The notes beneath the pieces are model-generated. The model worked only from the letters and a program-made list of their open reading frames with translations, did not search any database and was not told the origin of the DNA. From contig NZ_JASBQE010000072.1 of NCBI RefSeq assembly GCF_029960785.1, forward strand, positions 1 to 62,974: 62,974 nt of DNA, written 5' to 3'. A program made the translations under genes and the position numbers. Below, piece by piece: positions 26,055 through 34,281 of the stretch (positions are counted from its first letter, which is position 1; each line of letters starts with the position of its first letter). This DNA is from Polyangium sp. 15x6. GTDB taxonomy: Bacteria > Myxococcota_A > Polyangia > Polyangiales > Polyangiaceae.

Positions 26055-26423
26055 ATGAAAACGCTTCATCGAGCCGGTCGCGCCATCATGACGGGATTCG
26101 GGCTTGCGCTGTTCGCAGCGCTCGCCTTCGTGAACGGCTGCGGGTCGGAGGACGCATCCAGCGTGTCGGGGCCATGGGACGAGCCGTCGAACGCGGCGGC
26201 GGCGGTGGACGCCGCGCGTAGCTCGGCGCCCGTGGGCATCTGGAAATGCCACCGGGATTATGAGCTGCGGGCGCTGGTGGTCATGCCTGGCCCGTTCGGG
26301 AACAATACCTGCTCGATCACCGCCGGGGAGGCGCCCGGCGCGTCCGATTTGTACTGCGACCCGGAGGATGGCTGTCTGCCGTGTGCGTACCTCCAGAGGC
26401 TCTGGAACTGCCCCACGACGTAG
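26055..26423 (+). CDS. Six-cysteine small lipoprotein C2 (diverged)
   Basis: 122 residues. The signal peptide TGFGLALFAALAFVNGC is followed by GSED and a spacer. The domain reads WKCHRDYEL, NTCSITAG, LYCDPEDGCLPC, LWNCPTT. The usual CPDC is replaced by CLPC, keeping two cysteines with the same spacing. GGAGG precedes the ATG, 23 bp behind B2, so the two form one transcript. Confidence 0.65.
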   Translation: MKTLHRAGRAIMTGFGLALFAALAFVNGCGSEDASSVSGPWDEPSNAAAAVDAARSSAPVGIWKCHRDYELRALVVMPGPFGNNTCSITAGEAPGASDLYCDPEDGCLPCAYLQRLWNCPTT

Positions 26424-26450
26424 CCCGCGCGGATGCGCGGCTCGCGGATC

Positions 26451-27701
26451 CTACTGCGCGAGCTGCGCATCCCCACCCACCACCGCGACGCCGCGCGCCT
26501 CGAGCCGTCGCGCCTGCTCCGGGTCGTCCACGCCGTTTGCGGTGACGTCCACCCATTGCAGGTCCGGCAGGTGCTCGAGTGGCGCGAGGGACCGTAGCCA
26601 GTTGCCGCGGAGCGAGACGCGACGCAGCCCCGCGAGTCCGGCGAGCGGCGAGAGGTCCGTCAGCGCGAGGTCATCGAGCGAGAGCGCCTCCGTCGCGGCG
26701 AGGCGCTCCCCGAGGCGCTGGCAATCGGGCGCGTCCGCCGCGGAGGCCGGCTCCCCCAGCGCGGCGGCGATGGCCCGCAGCGTGCGCCGCGGACCGGGGC
26801 CCATGTTCTTCGCAGCCTCGCATCGCGCTGGAAACGATTCGCCCTCTGGCTCGTCCTGCGAGGCGCGCGACGGGGGCGCGCAATCCAGGTCCCCGAGCGC
26901 GAGATCGACGCCCGATTCCTCCTGGATCCAGCACGCCGTCTCGCGCAAAATGCTCCATTTCCCCGGCCTCGCGTCGTCGGCGCAGGGATCAGGCCCGCGC
27001 GACGCGAGGCCCACGAGCCGGAAAGAGCCGCCTTCCAGGCGCACGAGGGCCGGGCCGCCGCTGTCGCCGGCGCAAGCATCGGCCGCCGCGCCCCCGGCCC
27101 TGAGCTCGGCGCGGCCGACGGCGGCGACGCGGGTCCACGCGGCGTATTTGAGTCCATATCGGGCGACGTCCTCCTCGCGGTCCCGGAAACCATACCCGAT
27201 GAGGAGGAGCTCCCGGCCCGGCACGAGGGCTTCCCGGGTCTCGGCGACGTCCGTCAAGAGCGGCACCGTGGCGATCGCCGGAAGTGGCTCGGTGAGGATC
27301 GCGAGGCCCACGTCGTATCGCCCGAAGAGGGCTTCGGGGCTGGCTTTCTTGTACAGCGGGTGCATGACCGCCCGCGCGATGGCCACCGTGGGCCGCGCGG
27401 CGCCCCCTTCCGCGCCCGGCCCGACATGCACGCCGGCCTCCTGCAAGGCTTCCGGATCGTCGAGGCCGCGCACGCAATGCGCAGCCGTCACCACGAGGCG
27501 CGGGTGCACGAGCGTGCCCGAACAGGTGATCAGCCCATGGCGGGTGACGGCGACGGCGGTCTCCCATTGCCCGGCCGGGACGGGCGTACCGCCGACGAGC
27601 GCGAGCGCCGCGGCCAGCGGCTCCTCGGCGGGCGCCCCGCAGGCGGCGACCGAAAGGGAGGCCAGGACCGCCATCACGAGGGACCGGGAACGCGCGCACA
27701 T
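26451..27701 (-). CDS. Trypsin-like serine protease lipoprotein with C-terminal leucine-rich segment
   Basis: 416 residues. The signal peptide ends LSVAACGAP (Cys21). The chymotrypsin-fold triad is visible: His75 in VTAAHC, Asp130 in RYDVGLAIL and Ser214 in CAGDSGGP. After the protease domain (to about 265) comes a linker and a leucine-rich-repeat-like end (LALTDLSPLAGLAGLRRVSL, then LAPLEHLPDLQWVDV). It is probably anchored outside the cytoplasm and processes proteins there, the LRR part giving binding specificity. The gene follows the small secreted-protein gene by 11 bp on the same strand. Confidence 0.9.
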   Translation of the reverse strand: MCARSRSLVMAVLASLSVAACGAPAEEPLAAALALVGGTPVPAGQWETAVAVTRHGLITCSGTLVHPRLVVTAAHCVRGLDDPEALQEAGVHVGPGAEGGAARPTVAIARAVMHPLYKKASPEALFGRYDVGLAILTEPLPAIATVPLLTDVAETREALVPGRELLLIGYGFRDREEDVARYGLKYAAWTRVAAVGRAELRAGGAAADACAGDSGGPALVRLEGGSFRLVGLASRGPDPCADDARPGKWSILRETACWIQEESGVDLALGDLDCAPPSRASQDEPEGESFPARCEAAKNMGPGPRRTLRAIAAALGEPASAADAPDCQRLGERLAATEALSLDDLALTDLSPLAGLAGLRRVSLRGNWLRSLAPLEHLPDLQWVDVTANGVDDPEQARRLEARGVAVVGGDAQLAQ

Positions 27702-27712
27702 TTCGCGGGAGC

Positions 27713-28090
27713 TCAGTCGTGGCAGGGCCCGCGGAGGAGATCGTACCCAGTCACCCTCGGGTCGATCGTGAGATCGCAATGACGACGCGTTTCGGTCACG
27801 ATCTCCAAGTAAATGGCGTTCTCGCAGCGAGCCATGATCTCCGTCCGAGCCGCGCTGCTCGGCGCGGTGGAAAGGATGCCGCTATTGCCGAAGGGGCCGA
27901 TGGTCGCCCGCAACGACCCGTTGACCCAGATCTCGCAGGTGCGGTCGATTTTGCTGATGACCCTCAGGGTATCGAGGCCGCGCTCCACGTCGGCAGAGTC
28001 CTCGCGCGCGGCGTCGTCCGCCGCGAGGGCCGTGAAGCTGGCGGATGCGAGGCCGAGGGCCAGCATAGAGGTAATGGCGAATCGAATCAT
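27713..28090 (-). CDS. Small secreted protein of unknown function
   Basis: 125 residues. The signal peptide MIRFAITSMLALGLASASFT, then ALA, gives predicted cleavage after ALAA. The mature protein has four cysteines (RTCEIWVNG, MARCENAIYL, RRHCDLTID, GPCHD) and a beta-rich look. GGAAGGAG stands before the ATG. It probably shares a transcript with the trypsin-like gene 11 bp downstream and could be its partner or substrate; that is inference from spacing only. Confidence 0.65.
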   Translation of the reverse strand: MIRFAITSMLALGLASASFTALAADDAAREDSADVERGLDTLRVISKIDRTCEIWVNGSLRATIGPFGNSGILSTAPSSAARTEIMARCENAIYLEIVTETRRHCDLTIDPRVTGYDLLRGPCHD

Positions 28091-28198
28091 GGCGAAACTC
28101 CTTCCAATCCTCGTACGAGGTCCATGGCAAAACCCACGTTCCCGCACGAAGCATGGGGGATTCGCACGCACGTCGTAAGCGGGCGTCGTCTGGGAGGC

Positions 28199-28510
28199 GC
28201 CGCGCTGGGGCGTTGCCCCAGGCCCCACCAGGGGCTATCCGCCCCTGGACCCGGACCAGCGCAAGCGCTGGACCCGGGGTCGATGAACTGCGCGATGCGC
28301 AGTTCATCGAACAGGTCGAGGCAAGACCGGCGACGACCCTGCCAAACAAGACAGCCGCGCTGCCTTTTCGACGGGCAACGCGGTCCGACGGGCCCGTTGG
28401 AAGAACTGCGCGAAGCGCAGTTCTTCCACCCTCGGTCCAGGCCGTGCCTGGTCCGGGTCGAGGGGCGGATAGCCCCCGCGGGGCCCGGGGCAGCGCCCCG
28501 GCGCGGCGGC
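28199..28510 (-). repeat. Palindromic structured intergenic repeat, copy 3 (A to B on minus strand)
   Basis: Arm B is 28199-28310, the middle 28311-28398 and arm A 28399-28510. Stems include CTGGGGCGTTGCCCCAG, CCAGCGC-AA-GCGCTGG, GATGAACTGCGC-GAT-GCGCAGTTCATC and GGAAGAACTGCGC-GAA-GCGCAGTTCTTCC. Read on the minus strand, arm A begins 24 bp behind the stop of the gene ending at 28535; arm B lies about 110 bp before the start of the secreted-protein gene. Confidence 0.9.
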
Positions 28511-28534
28511 CCCAGCCGAAGCCCCTCGCCTCCC

Positions 28535-29242
28535 TCAGCCTTGCGCCGGCATGGCAGGCGCCCCGGATTCGTCGGCCTCCTCGACGGGGACATCCTCGCT
28601 CTTCGTGGTCGCGGCCGAAAGGACCGGGAAGATCACGTCCTGGAGCTCGCGATCTCGCGGGAAGGCCGCTCGCACCACGCCCATCGCCCGGTCCACGGCG
28701 TCGTGATGCGCGTCGCGCAGCGCGAGCTCCGCCTTGAATGCGACGTCGTGGGCGGCGAGCGCCTCGTCGCGCGCGTCGAGGGCGGCCAGAAGGTCCGCGA
28801 GCGCGGCGCCGAGCTTGGGCGACCATGCATTGCGGTATGCCTCGATCCCCGCCACCTTGGCGTGATCGAGCCGGTCGACGAGGTCTTGCATCGACTTCAC
28901 CTGCGCCCTGCCGGCGGGCGTGAGGATCGGCGTCGAGCCCTTCGGGAACACGGCGGCGCAGATCCTCCCGCGGCGCCCGCCGTCCTCGATCTCGGCGGCC
29001 CGGAGTGCGGAGCGGATGATGCGTTCGGCGCGGTATTCGGCGAAGCGGGCGGCGGCGCGCGTCTCGACCACGGGGACGCGGAGGGCGCGGCGCTCCTGGT
29101 GCTGGCTGTCGAGCGCGTCGTTCACGGCCCGGATGTCGAGCGCGGCGGAGGCGGTCTCGGGGAACTGCGCGAGGCCGGCCGCGAGCTCGACGCCATACTC
29201 GAAGCGGACCGAGGACGAGGCATTGCTGCGATACTTGCGCAT
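28535..29242 (-). CDS. Helix-rich protein of unknown function
   Basis: 235 residues, MRKYRSNASSSVRFEYGVEL onward, with long amphipathic helices rich in Ala, Arg, Glu and Asp (for example LVDRLDHAKVAGIEAYRNAW and LAALDARDEALAAHDVAFKA) and no signal peptide or Cys pattern. A coiled-coil or helical-bundle cytoplasmic protein is likely. The start follows GGAGCCCC-type sequence, and the frame is open 34 codons upstream with poor codon use. No family recognised. Confidence 0.6.
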   Translation of the reverse strand: MRKYRSNASSSVRFEYGVELAAGLAQFPETASAALDIRAVNDALDSQHQERRALRVPVVETRAAARFAEYRAERIIRSALRAAEIEDGGRRGRICAAVFPKGSTPILTPAGRAQVKSMQDLVDRLDHAKVAGIEAYRNAWSPKLGAALADLLAALDARDEALAAHDVAFKAELALRDAHHDAVDRAMGVVRAAFPRDRELQDVIFPVLSAATTKSEDVPVEEADESGAPAMPAQG

Positions 29243-30049
29243 GAGGGGCTCCCTGGGCCGATGGCCCGGTGGTGTTCGTTGGTCGGCCACGACGCGGCGA
29301 TGCAACGTCGGGGTGGTCGTTGAACGCGCGCCGGAAAAATGCATTCAGGACAAGCAGGTTTCGGGCGCGCGAGGGTCGCTGAACGTTCGGAGCGAGTCGG
29401 GGGAGCGTGACGCGTGGGTGATCGAAGGTTCGATCGGGCGCGCGTCACGGTGACGCGAGAGCGCTCGAACGTCTGGCGACGCATCGGCGACGGTGGCGCG
29501 AGGGGCGATCGAACGGCTGGAGACGCAGAGGAGCCGACGACGCGGCGGTGATCGAACGTCTGGAGACGCAGAGGATACGGTGACGCGAGGCGGATCGAAC
29601 GCTCGATCGGGCGCGGGTAACGGTCACCCGAGGCGGATCGAACGTCTGGAGACGCGAGGGTAGCTACGGGCGCGTGGTCGTTCCGCAAAGGCCTCCTCGA
29701 ACGAGAGGAGCGCGCCCTCGTGATTCCGGAGCGGGCGCGCCGGGAGCAAGCGCGCACGGCACTCGCTCTTGCGTTGCGTGATCGCGCAACGTCCTGCCCT
29801 CGGCGCAAGTCGACGCTGGGGCGCGCGTGACGCGGAGCGCGCCGAACCCTGCGTGGCATGCGCATTGCGATGGCGGTGCGCATCGCGCCTCTCGAGCTGG
29901 TCGTCCGAGCGACGTGTCGCGTCCTCCATTGCGCGACAGAGCGACGAACCACCGCGCGAGACGTCCGCTCCCACGTGAGCCCGGCGCCGAGCCGCCGCCA
30001 TGGCGAGGCGCGCGCGCGAGACCTCTGCACGACAATCCTGGAGGAAAAG
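29243..30049. other. Long non-coding stretch between divergent genes
   Basis: About 800 bp without a believable gene. It holds the promoter of the helix-rich protein, the 43-bp tandem repeat (29419-29665) and the upstream region of the desaturase operon. ORFs on both strands are arginine/serine-rich shadows. The desaturase Shine-Dalgarno GGAGGA ends it. Confidence 0.6.
29419..29665. repeat. 43-bp tandem repeat, six units
   Basis: The core ATCGAA (TTCGAA-like in one unit) recurs at 29421, 29464, 29508, 29551, 29594 and 29637, a spacing of 43 bp with one of 44. Two unit types occur: ATCGAACGTCTGGAGACGC, which holds the palindrome CGTCTGGAGACG, and ATCGAACGCTCGATCGGGCG. As 43 is not a multiple of 3, it is not a protein repeat. 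It may be a minisatellite or an array of binding sites upstream of the operon. Confidence 0.8.
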
Positions 30050-31213
30050 ATGGACGTCGACGTTCGCGGGACGATGAGCGTGCTGCCCGGCATTTGCCAG
30101 CCCTTCCTGACCTGGTTGACGGGCAAGGCGCTGCCGGGGCAGAAGGCGAGCAACCATTCTCCTCACGGCCACCTGCTCGTGCCCGGAGCCTTCGTGATCG
30201 TGGGCGTCGCGGCGAGCGCGGCGCTCGTGAGCCGTGGCCTCGGCATGCAGCTTGGCCTGCTCCCGCTGACCTGGCTCGTGACGGTGTCCGGCGCGCGCAA
30301 GCTGCAGTTGATGATCGTACACCAGTGCGCCCACGGGACCTTTTCGGGGAGCCGCCGGGTGAACGAGCTCGTCGGCGCGGCCCTGTCGCTGCTGCTCACG
30401 ATCGAGCCGTTCAAGCGCTACCGCGCGAAACACATCGAGCTGCACCACGCGCAACACCACATGACCCGCCGCGATCCGACGGTGGTGTTCCTCTTCGACA
30501 AGGTCGGCCTCCGCCCGGGCATGAGCAAACCCGAGCTGTGGCGGCGCCTGCTCCTCACGCTCGTGTCACCACGTTATCACCTGGGGATGACGGCGGAGCG
30601 GATCGCGTCCGTCGCGCGCGGCTCGCCATCCGAGCTCGCGGCCTATGTGATTTTCTGGGGCGCCGTGCTCGCCATCGTCGTGATCCTCGGGGCCGAGCTG
30701 GTCTTCGCCGTCGCGTGGCTCGTGCCGATCGTGCTCCTTTACAACGTGAGCTCCTGCTTGCGTCTTTCGTCCGAGCACCTATGGCCCGCCCCCGTGGCCG
30801 AGAGGCAGCCGCCCGGCCGCGCCCTGGTCGCCAGCTATTCGACGGGCATTTTTCTCGGGGAAGCCACGCCCTCGCCCGAGCTCGGTGGCATCTCGGCCGC
30901 CGTCGCCTGGGCGCGGTGGGCGCTTCGTATGCTGTTCGTCCACCTGCCGGCGCGCCTGTTCGTGCTCGTCGGCGACACGCCATGCCACGATTACCATCAC
31001 CGCCACCCGCGATCGCGGGAGTGGATGAACTACGCCTACGCGCGCCAGAAGGATATCGATGCAGGCGCGCCCGGATGGCCGCCCTATACGGAGGTATGGG
31101 GGTTCGTGCCGGCCCTCGACGCAGCGCTCTCCGCGTTGTCTCGAACCTGCGAGACCGTCTACGTGGCAACACCGGCGCCGGTCCGCGCCGTGAATGGAGC
31201 GAGCCATGCGTGA
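30050..31213 (+). CDS. Membrane fatty-acid-desaturase-type diiron enzyme
   Basis: 387 residues with about five membrane helices and the histidine boxes that bind two irons: HQCAHG (91-96), HIELHHAQHH (128-137) and the C-terminal CHDYHHRHPR. Enzymes of this superfamily desaturate or hydroxylate acyl chains or other hydrophobic substrates in the inner membrane using oxygen. The ATG follows GGAGGA at a good distance; the upstream open frame is arginine-rich. It is the first gene of an operon with glutamate mutase subunits (8-nt overlap with the next gene). In that setting it could modify a lipid or an amino-acid-derived product. Confidence 0.9.
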   Translation: MDVDVRGTMSVLPGICQPFLTWLTGKALPGQKASNHSPHGHLLVPGAFVIVGVAASAALVSRGLGMQLGLLPLTWLVTVSGARKLQLMIVHQCAHGTFSGSRRVNELVGAALSLLLTIEPFKRYRAKHIELHHAQHHMTRRDPTVVFLFDKVGLRPGMSKPELWRRLLLTLVSPRYHLGMTAERIASVARGSPSELAAYVIFWGAVLAIVVILGAELVFAVAWLVPIVLLYNVSSCLRLSSEHLWPAPVAERQPPGRALVASYSTGIFLGEATPSPELGGISAAVAWARWALRMLFVHLPARLFVLVGDTPCHDYHHRHPRSREWMNYAYARQKDIDAGAPGWPPYTEVWGFVPALDAALSALSRTCETVYVATPAPVRAVNGASHA

Positions 31214-31640
31214 ATTCGAGCCCCTCGTTCTCCTCGCCGTCCCGGAATCGGACTGCCACGTCGTGGCCTGCAAGCTCCTCGAGCTCTATTTGAAGAAGCA
31301 TGGCTATCGGGTGATGAACCTCGGCGTCACGACGCCGAGCTCCGAGATCGCCGACGCGGTCGCCCGCCTTCGCCCGATCGCGGTCTTCATCAGCGGACAA
31401 AATGGTCACGCGCTGAGCGACCTGTCCGGACTGAAAGACGAGCTCGCGATCCGAGCGTGCTCCGTCCCCTTGTTCATCGGCGGCAAGGTCACCCTCGGGC
31501 CCGTGAGCGATGCGGACGAAGTCCAGGCGAGGTTCGCGGAGATTGGCTTCACGGTCCTCCAATCGTTCAACGACGCCCGCGAAGCGCTGCGAAAGCTCGT
31601 CCCGCCGGCGCATGGCGCCCGGCTGCCGGAGGCGGTGTGA
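31206..31640 (+). CDS. glmS: Cobalamin-binding small subunit of glutamate (methylaspartate) mutase
   Basis: 144 residues, about the length of GlmS/MutS. B12-binding fold: ESDCHVVACKLLELYL near the N terminus (lower-ligand His18), VFISGQNGHALSD in the middle and PLFIGGKVTLGP near the end, matching the DxHxxG, SxL and GG motifs. The Gly of DxHxxG is Ala21 here, an unusual change that may still allow His-on cobalamin binding. With the next gene it should carry adenosylcobalamin for interconversion of L-glutamate and (2S,3S)-3-methylaspartate. It starts inside the desaturase gene and ends in a TGATG junction with the large subunit. Confidence 0.88.
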   Translation: MREFEPLVLLAVPESDCHVVACKLLELYLKKHGYRVMNLGVTTPSSEIADAVARLRPIAVFISGQNGHALSDLSGLKDELAIRACSVPLFIGGKVTLGPVSDADEVQARFAEIGFTVLQSFNDAREALRKLVPPAHGARLPEAV

Positions 31641-33037
31641 TGAAGCTCGAGCTCGAGGACCTGCTCACCCTTCGCGGCGAGCTCTTCCGGAATGCGCCGA
31701 TCCCAGCGTTCCCGCTCGAGGAGACGCTCGCGGCGCTCGCGGCGCGGACGTGCCCGAGCGTCACGGAGGTCCTCGGCAGCGGGGGGGGCGCGCTCAAGAT
31801 CCAGCCGCGCTGCGGCGTCGGTGGCCAAGCGGAGATGGAGGAGCTCCTGCGGTTCCTCAAGATCCATGGCGAGCCGGATATCCTGACATTGACGATCGAC
31901 GCCTACACACGCCTCAACCTTTATGAAAAGGCGGCCACGACGACGGAGCTGAACGGCTATCCTCTGATCCATCACGGCGCGGCCCGCGCCGCCACGCTGG
32001 AGGCAGCCGTGGGCGTGCCGCTGCAAGTACGGCACGGCTCACCGGACGGGCGGCTGCTGGCCGAGGTGGCCTATCGCGCAGGCCTCACGTCATTCGAAGG
32101 AGGCGGAATCTCGTACAATCTCCCTTATAGCAAGGCCGTGCCGCTCCGGCGATCGCTGCGCGCCTGGCAATACGTCGATCGGCTGACCGGCCTCGCCTCC
32201 GAGGTGCAAACGATCGACCGGGAGACGTTCGGCCCGCTCACCGCGGTGCTGACGCCGCCGTCCATCAGCATCGCGATCAGCATCCTCGAGATGGCCCTGG
32301 CCGTCGAGCAGGGCGTGCGTGCCGTGACGATCGGCTATCCGGAGGCCGGTTGTTTCTATCAAGACATGGCCGCGCTCACCGCGATCCCGCGCCTCTGCGC
32401 CGAGCACCTGCGACGCCTGGGGCTGCCGGACGTCGAGATCTTCACGTCCTTTCACCAGTGGATGGGCGTGTTCCCGAAGGACATGACCGCCGCGCTCGCG
32501 CTGATCGCGTCCGGGGTCGTGTCGGCGGCGGCTGGAAAGGCCACGAAGCTCATCAACAAGACGCACCTCGAGGCCCACGGCGTCCCGACCAAGGAAGCCA
32601 ATGCCTTTTGCATTCGCCTCTGCAAGAGCCTCGCGAGCACGAGCGTGGCCGAGCAGGCAGGCGAAGCGAGCTCCGAGAGAGTCGCGGAGGAGCGCTCCTT
32701 CATCACGCGGGAAGTCGACGAGATCCTGGCGGCGGTCTACGACCTCGGCACGGACGATCTGGTCGAGTCCGTGGCCTCGGCATTCGAGCGCGGCCTGCTC
32801 GATATCCCGTTCTCGCCGAGCCGCTCCGCGCGCGGCGACGTCCTGCCGGCGCGAGGGCCCGACCGTTCGATCCGCTATCTCGATCCCGGGAGGCTCCCCT
32901 TCAGCGCCGAGACCCTCGCCCATAACCGGCGGAGGCTCGGCGCCCGCAAGGCGGACGATCATCAACGCATCATCAAGGACATCAACCTGCTGGCCGGCAG
33001 TCGGCTGCCCGGCCTGACTTCGAGGGGAACAACATGA
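31640..33037 (+). CDS. glmE: Glutamate mutase (methylaspartate mutase) large subunit
   Basis: 465 residues, near the usual 480 of GlmE/MutE. Family hallmarks: RHGSPDGRLLAEVAYRAG, SFEGGGISYNLPYSKAVPL, AWQYVDRL, FGPLTAVLTPPS and FHQWMGVFPKD. It forms the active barrel that, with the B12 subunit, rearranges L-glutamate to 3-methylaspartate by a radical mechanism. No methylaspartate ammonia-lyase or mutase-reactivating protein (GlmL) is encoded nearby, so fermentation of glutamate is unlikely and use of methylaspartate as a building block is favoured. The start overlaps the preceding stop, and the next gene overlaps by 4 nt. Confidence 0.95.
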   Translation: MKLELEDLLTLRGELFRNAPIPAFPLEETLAALAARTCPSVTEVLGSGGGALKIQPRCGVGGQAEMEELLRFLKIHGEPDILTLTIDAYTRLNLYEKAATTTELNGYPLIHHGAARAATLEAAVGVPLQVRHGSPDGRLLAEVAYRAGLTSFEGGGISYNLPYSKAVPLRRSLRAWQYVDRLTGLASEVQTIDRETFGPLTAVLTPPSISIAISILEMALAVEQGVRAVTIGYPEAGCFYQDMAALTAIPRLCAEHLRRLGLPDVEIFTSFHQWMGVFPKDMTAALALIASGVVSAAAGKATKLINKTHLEAHGVPTKEANAFCIRLCKSLASTSVAEQAGEASSERVAEERSFITREVDEILAAVYDLGTDDLVESVASAFERGLLDIPFSPSRSARGDVLPARGPDRSIRYLDPGRLPFSAETLAHNRRRLGARKADDHQRIIKDINLLAGSRLPGLTSRGTT

Positions 33038-34281
33038 GTGATTTGATCGTGATCGGGCCGCTCCGGACCAGCGATTCGCAGGGCTCCGATTTCGTGCGCG
33101 AGGCGAAGGCCCAGGGCCACCGGGTCATCGTGGTGACGTCGGCGTCGGAGCGGGCGCCCGAGGACGTGCACGCGCTCGCCGACCACCTCGTGCGTGTCGA
33201 GGCGGATATGGAATCGGACGAGGCGGCGGACGAGGCGGTCGCCAAGATCCGCGCGCTCGCCGTCGCGCCCGCGGCGATCTTCCCCGGCACGGAGCAGGGC
33301 GTCCTGCTCGCGGCGGTGGCGGGCGAGAGGCTCGGGCTGCACTCGAACGGCAGCGTCGTCGGGCGGGTGCTCCGGAACAAGTACCAGCAGCGCCGCATCC
33401 TCGAGCGACACGGGTTCCCGACGCCGTTTTTCCACCGATTCTCGACCGAACGAGAGCTTGCCGCGCTCTTGCCGAGGCTCACGTTCCCGGTCGTGCTGAA
33501 GCCCGTCAACGGTCTGAGCAAGGTGGGCGTGATGAAGGCCTTCGATGCCGACGGGCTCATGAAGGCCTTCCGCAACGGCCGCGAGCCTGCGCGAACCCGG
33601 TATCGATACCTCGAGATCGGTGCCGAGTGGCTGGTCGAGGAGTTCATCGAAGGCGACAAGCTGACCCTCGAGCTCATCGTCGCGGGCGAGGGCCAGATCA
33701 CCCCGCTCGTGCTGGCCGAGACCACCGTCGTCGGCGACAACTTCATCGAGATAGGGCACGCGCTGCCCTCGGCCCTTTCGCCGGAGACGCAGGCCGAGGT
33801 CCATGCCTATGGCGTCGCGGTCCTCGAGGCCGTCGGCGTGCGCCACGGCGTCGTGCATCTCGAGCTTTTGCGCCGGCGCGACGATGGGCGGCTCTTCGTG
33901 ATCGAGCTGAACGGCCGCATCCCCGGCGGACGGGTGGCGAAGCTCATCGAGGCGGCCTCCGGCAACAACTACTATCGCATCGTCCTCGCCACGCTCCTCA
34001 GCCGGCGCGTCCCTGCGCTGAAGCCGTTCCGTCGAGCCGTCGCCGTGCACTGGTTCTGCCGCACGACGGGCGAGGTCGCCGCGGTCGAAGGTTTCGACGA
34101 GCTCGATGGGTCTCCGGGTTTCCTGGAGAAATTCATCTCCGTGGGCGTCGGTGACCGGCTGGTCGCGTTCGGCGATGGCACCGACCGCGTCGGCTACTCC
34201 ATGAACGCCGCCGCGGACCTGGCGAGCGCGAAGGCCCGCGCGCGAGCCGCCGCGAGCTGCGTCCGTATCGTCTACAGATGA
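33034..34281 (+). CDS. ATP-grasp carboxylate-amine ligase
   Basis: 415 residues. There is an N-terminal pre-ATP-grasp domain (MSDLIVIGPLRTSDSQGSDF), then the ATP-grasp fold with FPVVLKPVNGLSKVGV (ATP-binding Lys and loop), WLVEEFIEGDKLTLELIV and the metal site HLELLRRRDDGRLFVIELNGRIPGG-like segment (Glu and Asn ligands). Such enzymes join an acyl phosphate to an amine, giving peptide-like bonds. Located directly behind glutamate mutase, it is the best candidate for coupling 3-methylaspartate to another acid or amine. Overlaps by 4 nt on both sides show a coupled operon. Confidence 0.9.
   Translation: MSDLIVIGPLRTSDSQGSDFVREAKAQGHRVIVVTSASERAPEDVHALADHLVRVEADMESDEAADEAVAKIRALAVAPAAIFPGTEQGVLLAAVAGERLGLHSNGSVVGRVLRNKYQQRRILERHGFPTPFFHRFSTERELAALLPRLTFPVVLKPVNGLSKVGVMKAFDADGLMKAFRNGREPARTRYRYLEIGAEWLVEEFIEGDKLTLELIVAGEGQITPLVLAETTVVGDNFIEIGHALPSALSPETQAEVHAYGVAVLEAVGVRHGVVHLELLRRRDDGRLFVIELNGRIPGGRVAKLIEAASGNNYYRIVLATLLSRRVPALKPFRRAVAVHWFCRTTGEVAAVEGFDELDGSPGFLEKFISVGVGDRLVAFGDGTDRVGYSMNAAADLASAKARARAAASCVRIVYR

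Noticed and set aside
29419-29665. CRISPR array
   Set aside because: Units are contiguous 43-bp imperfect repeats without unique spacers, and no cas gene is near.
29624-30460. Minus-strand ORF opposite the desaturase start
   Set aside because: It covers the histidine boxes of the desaturase in antisense and has no motif of its own.
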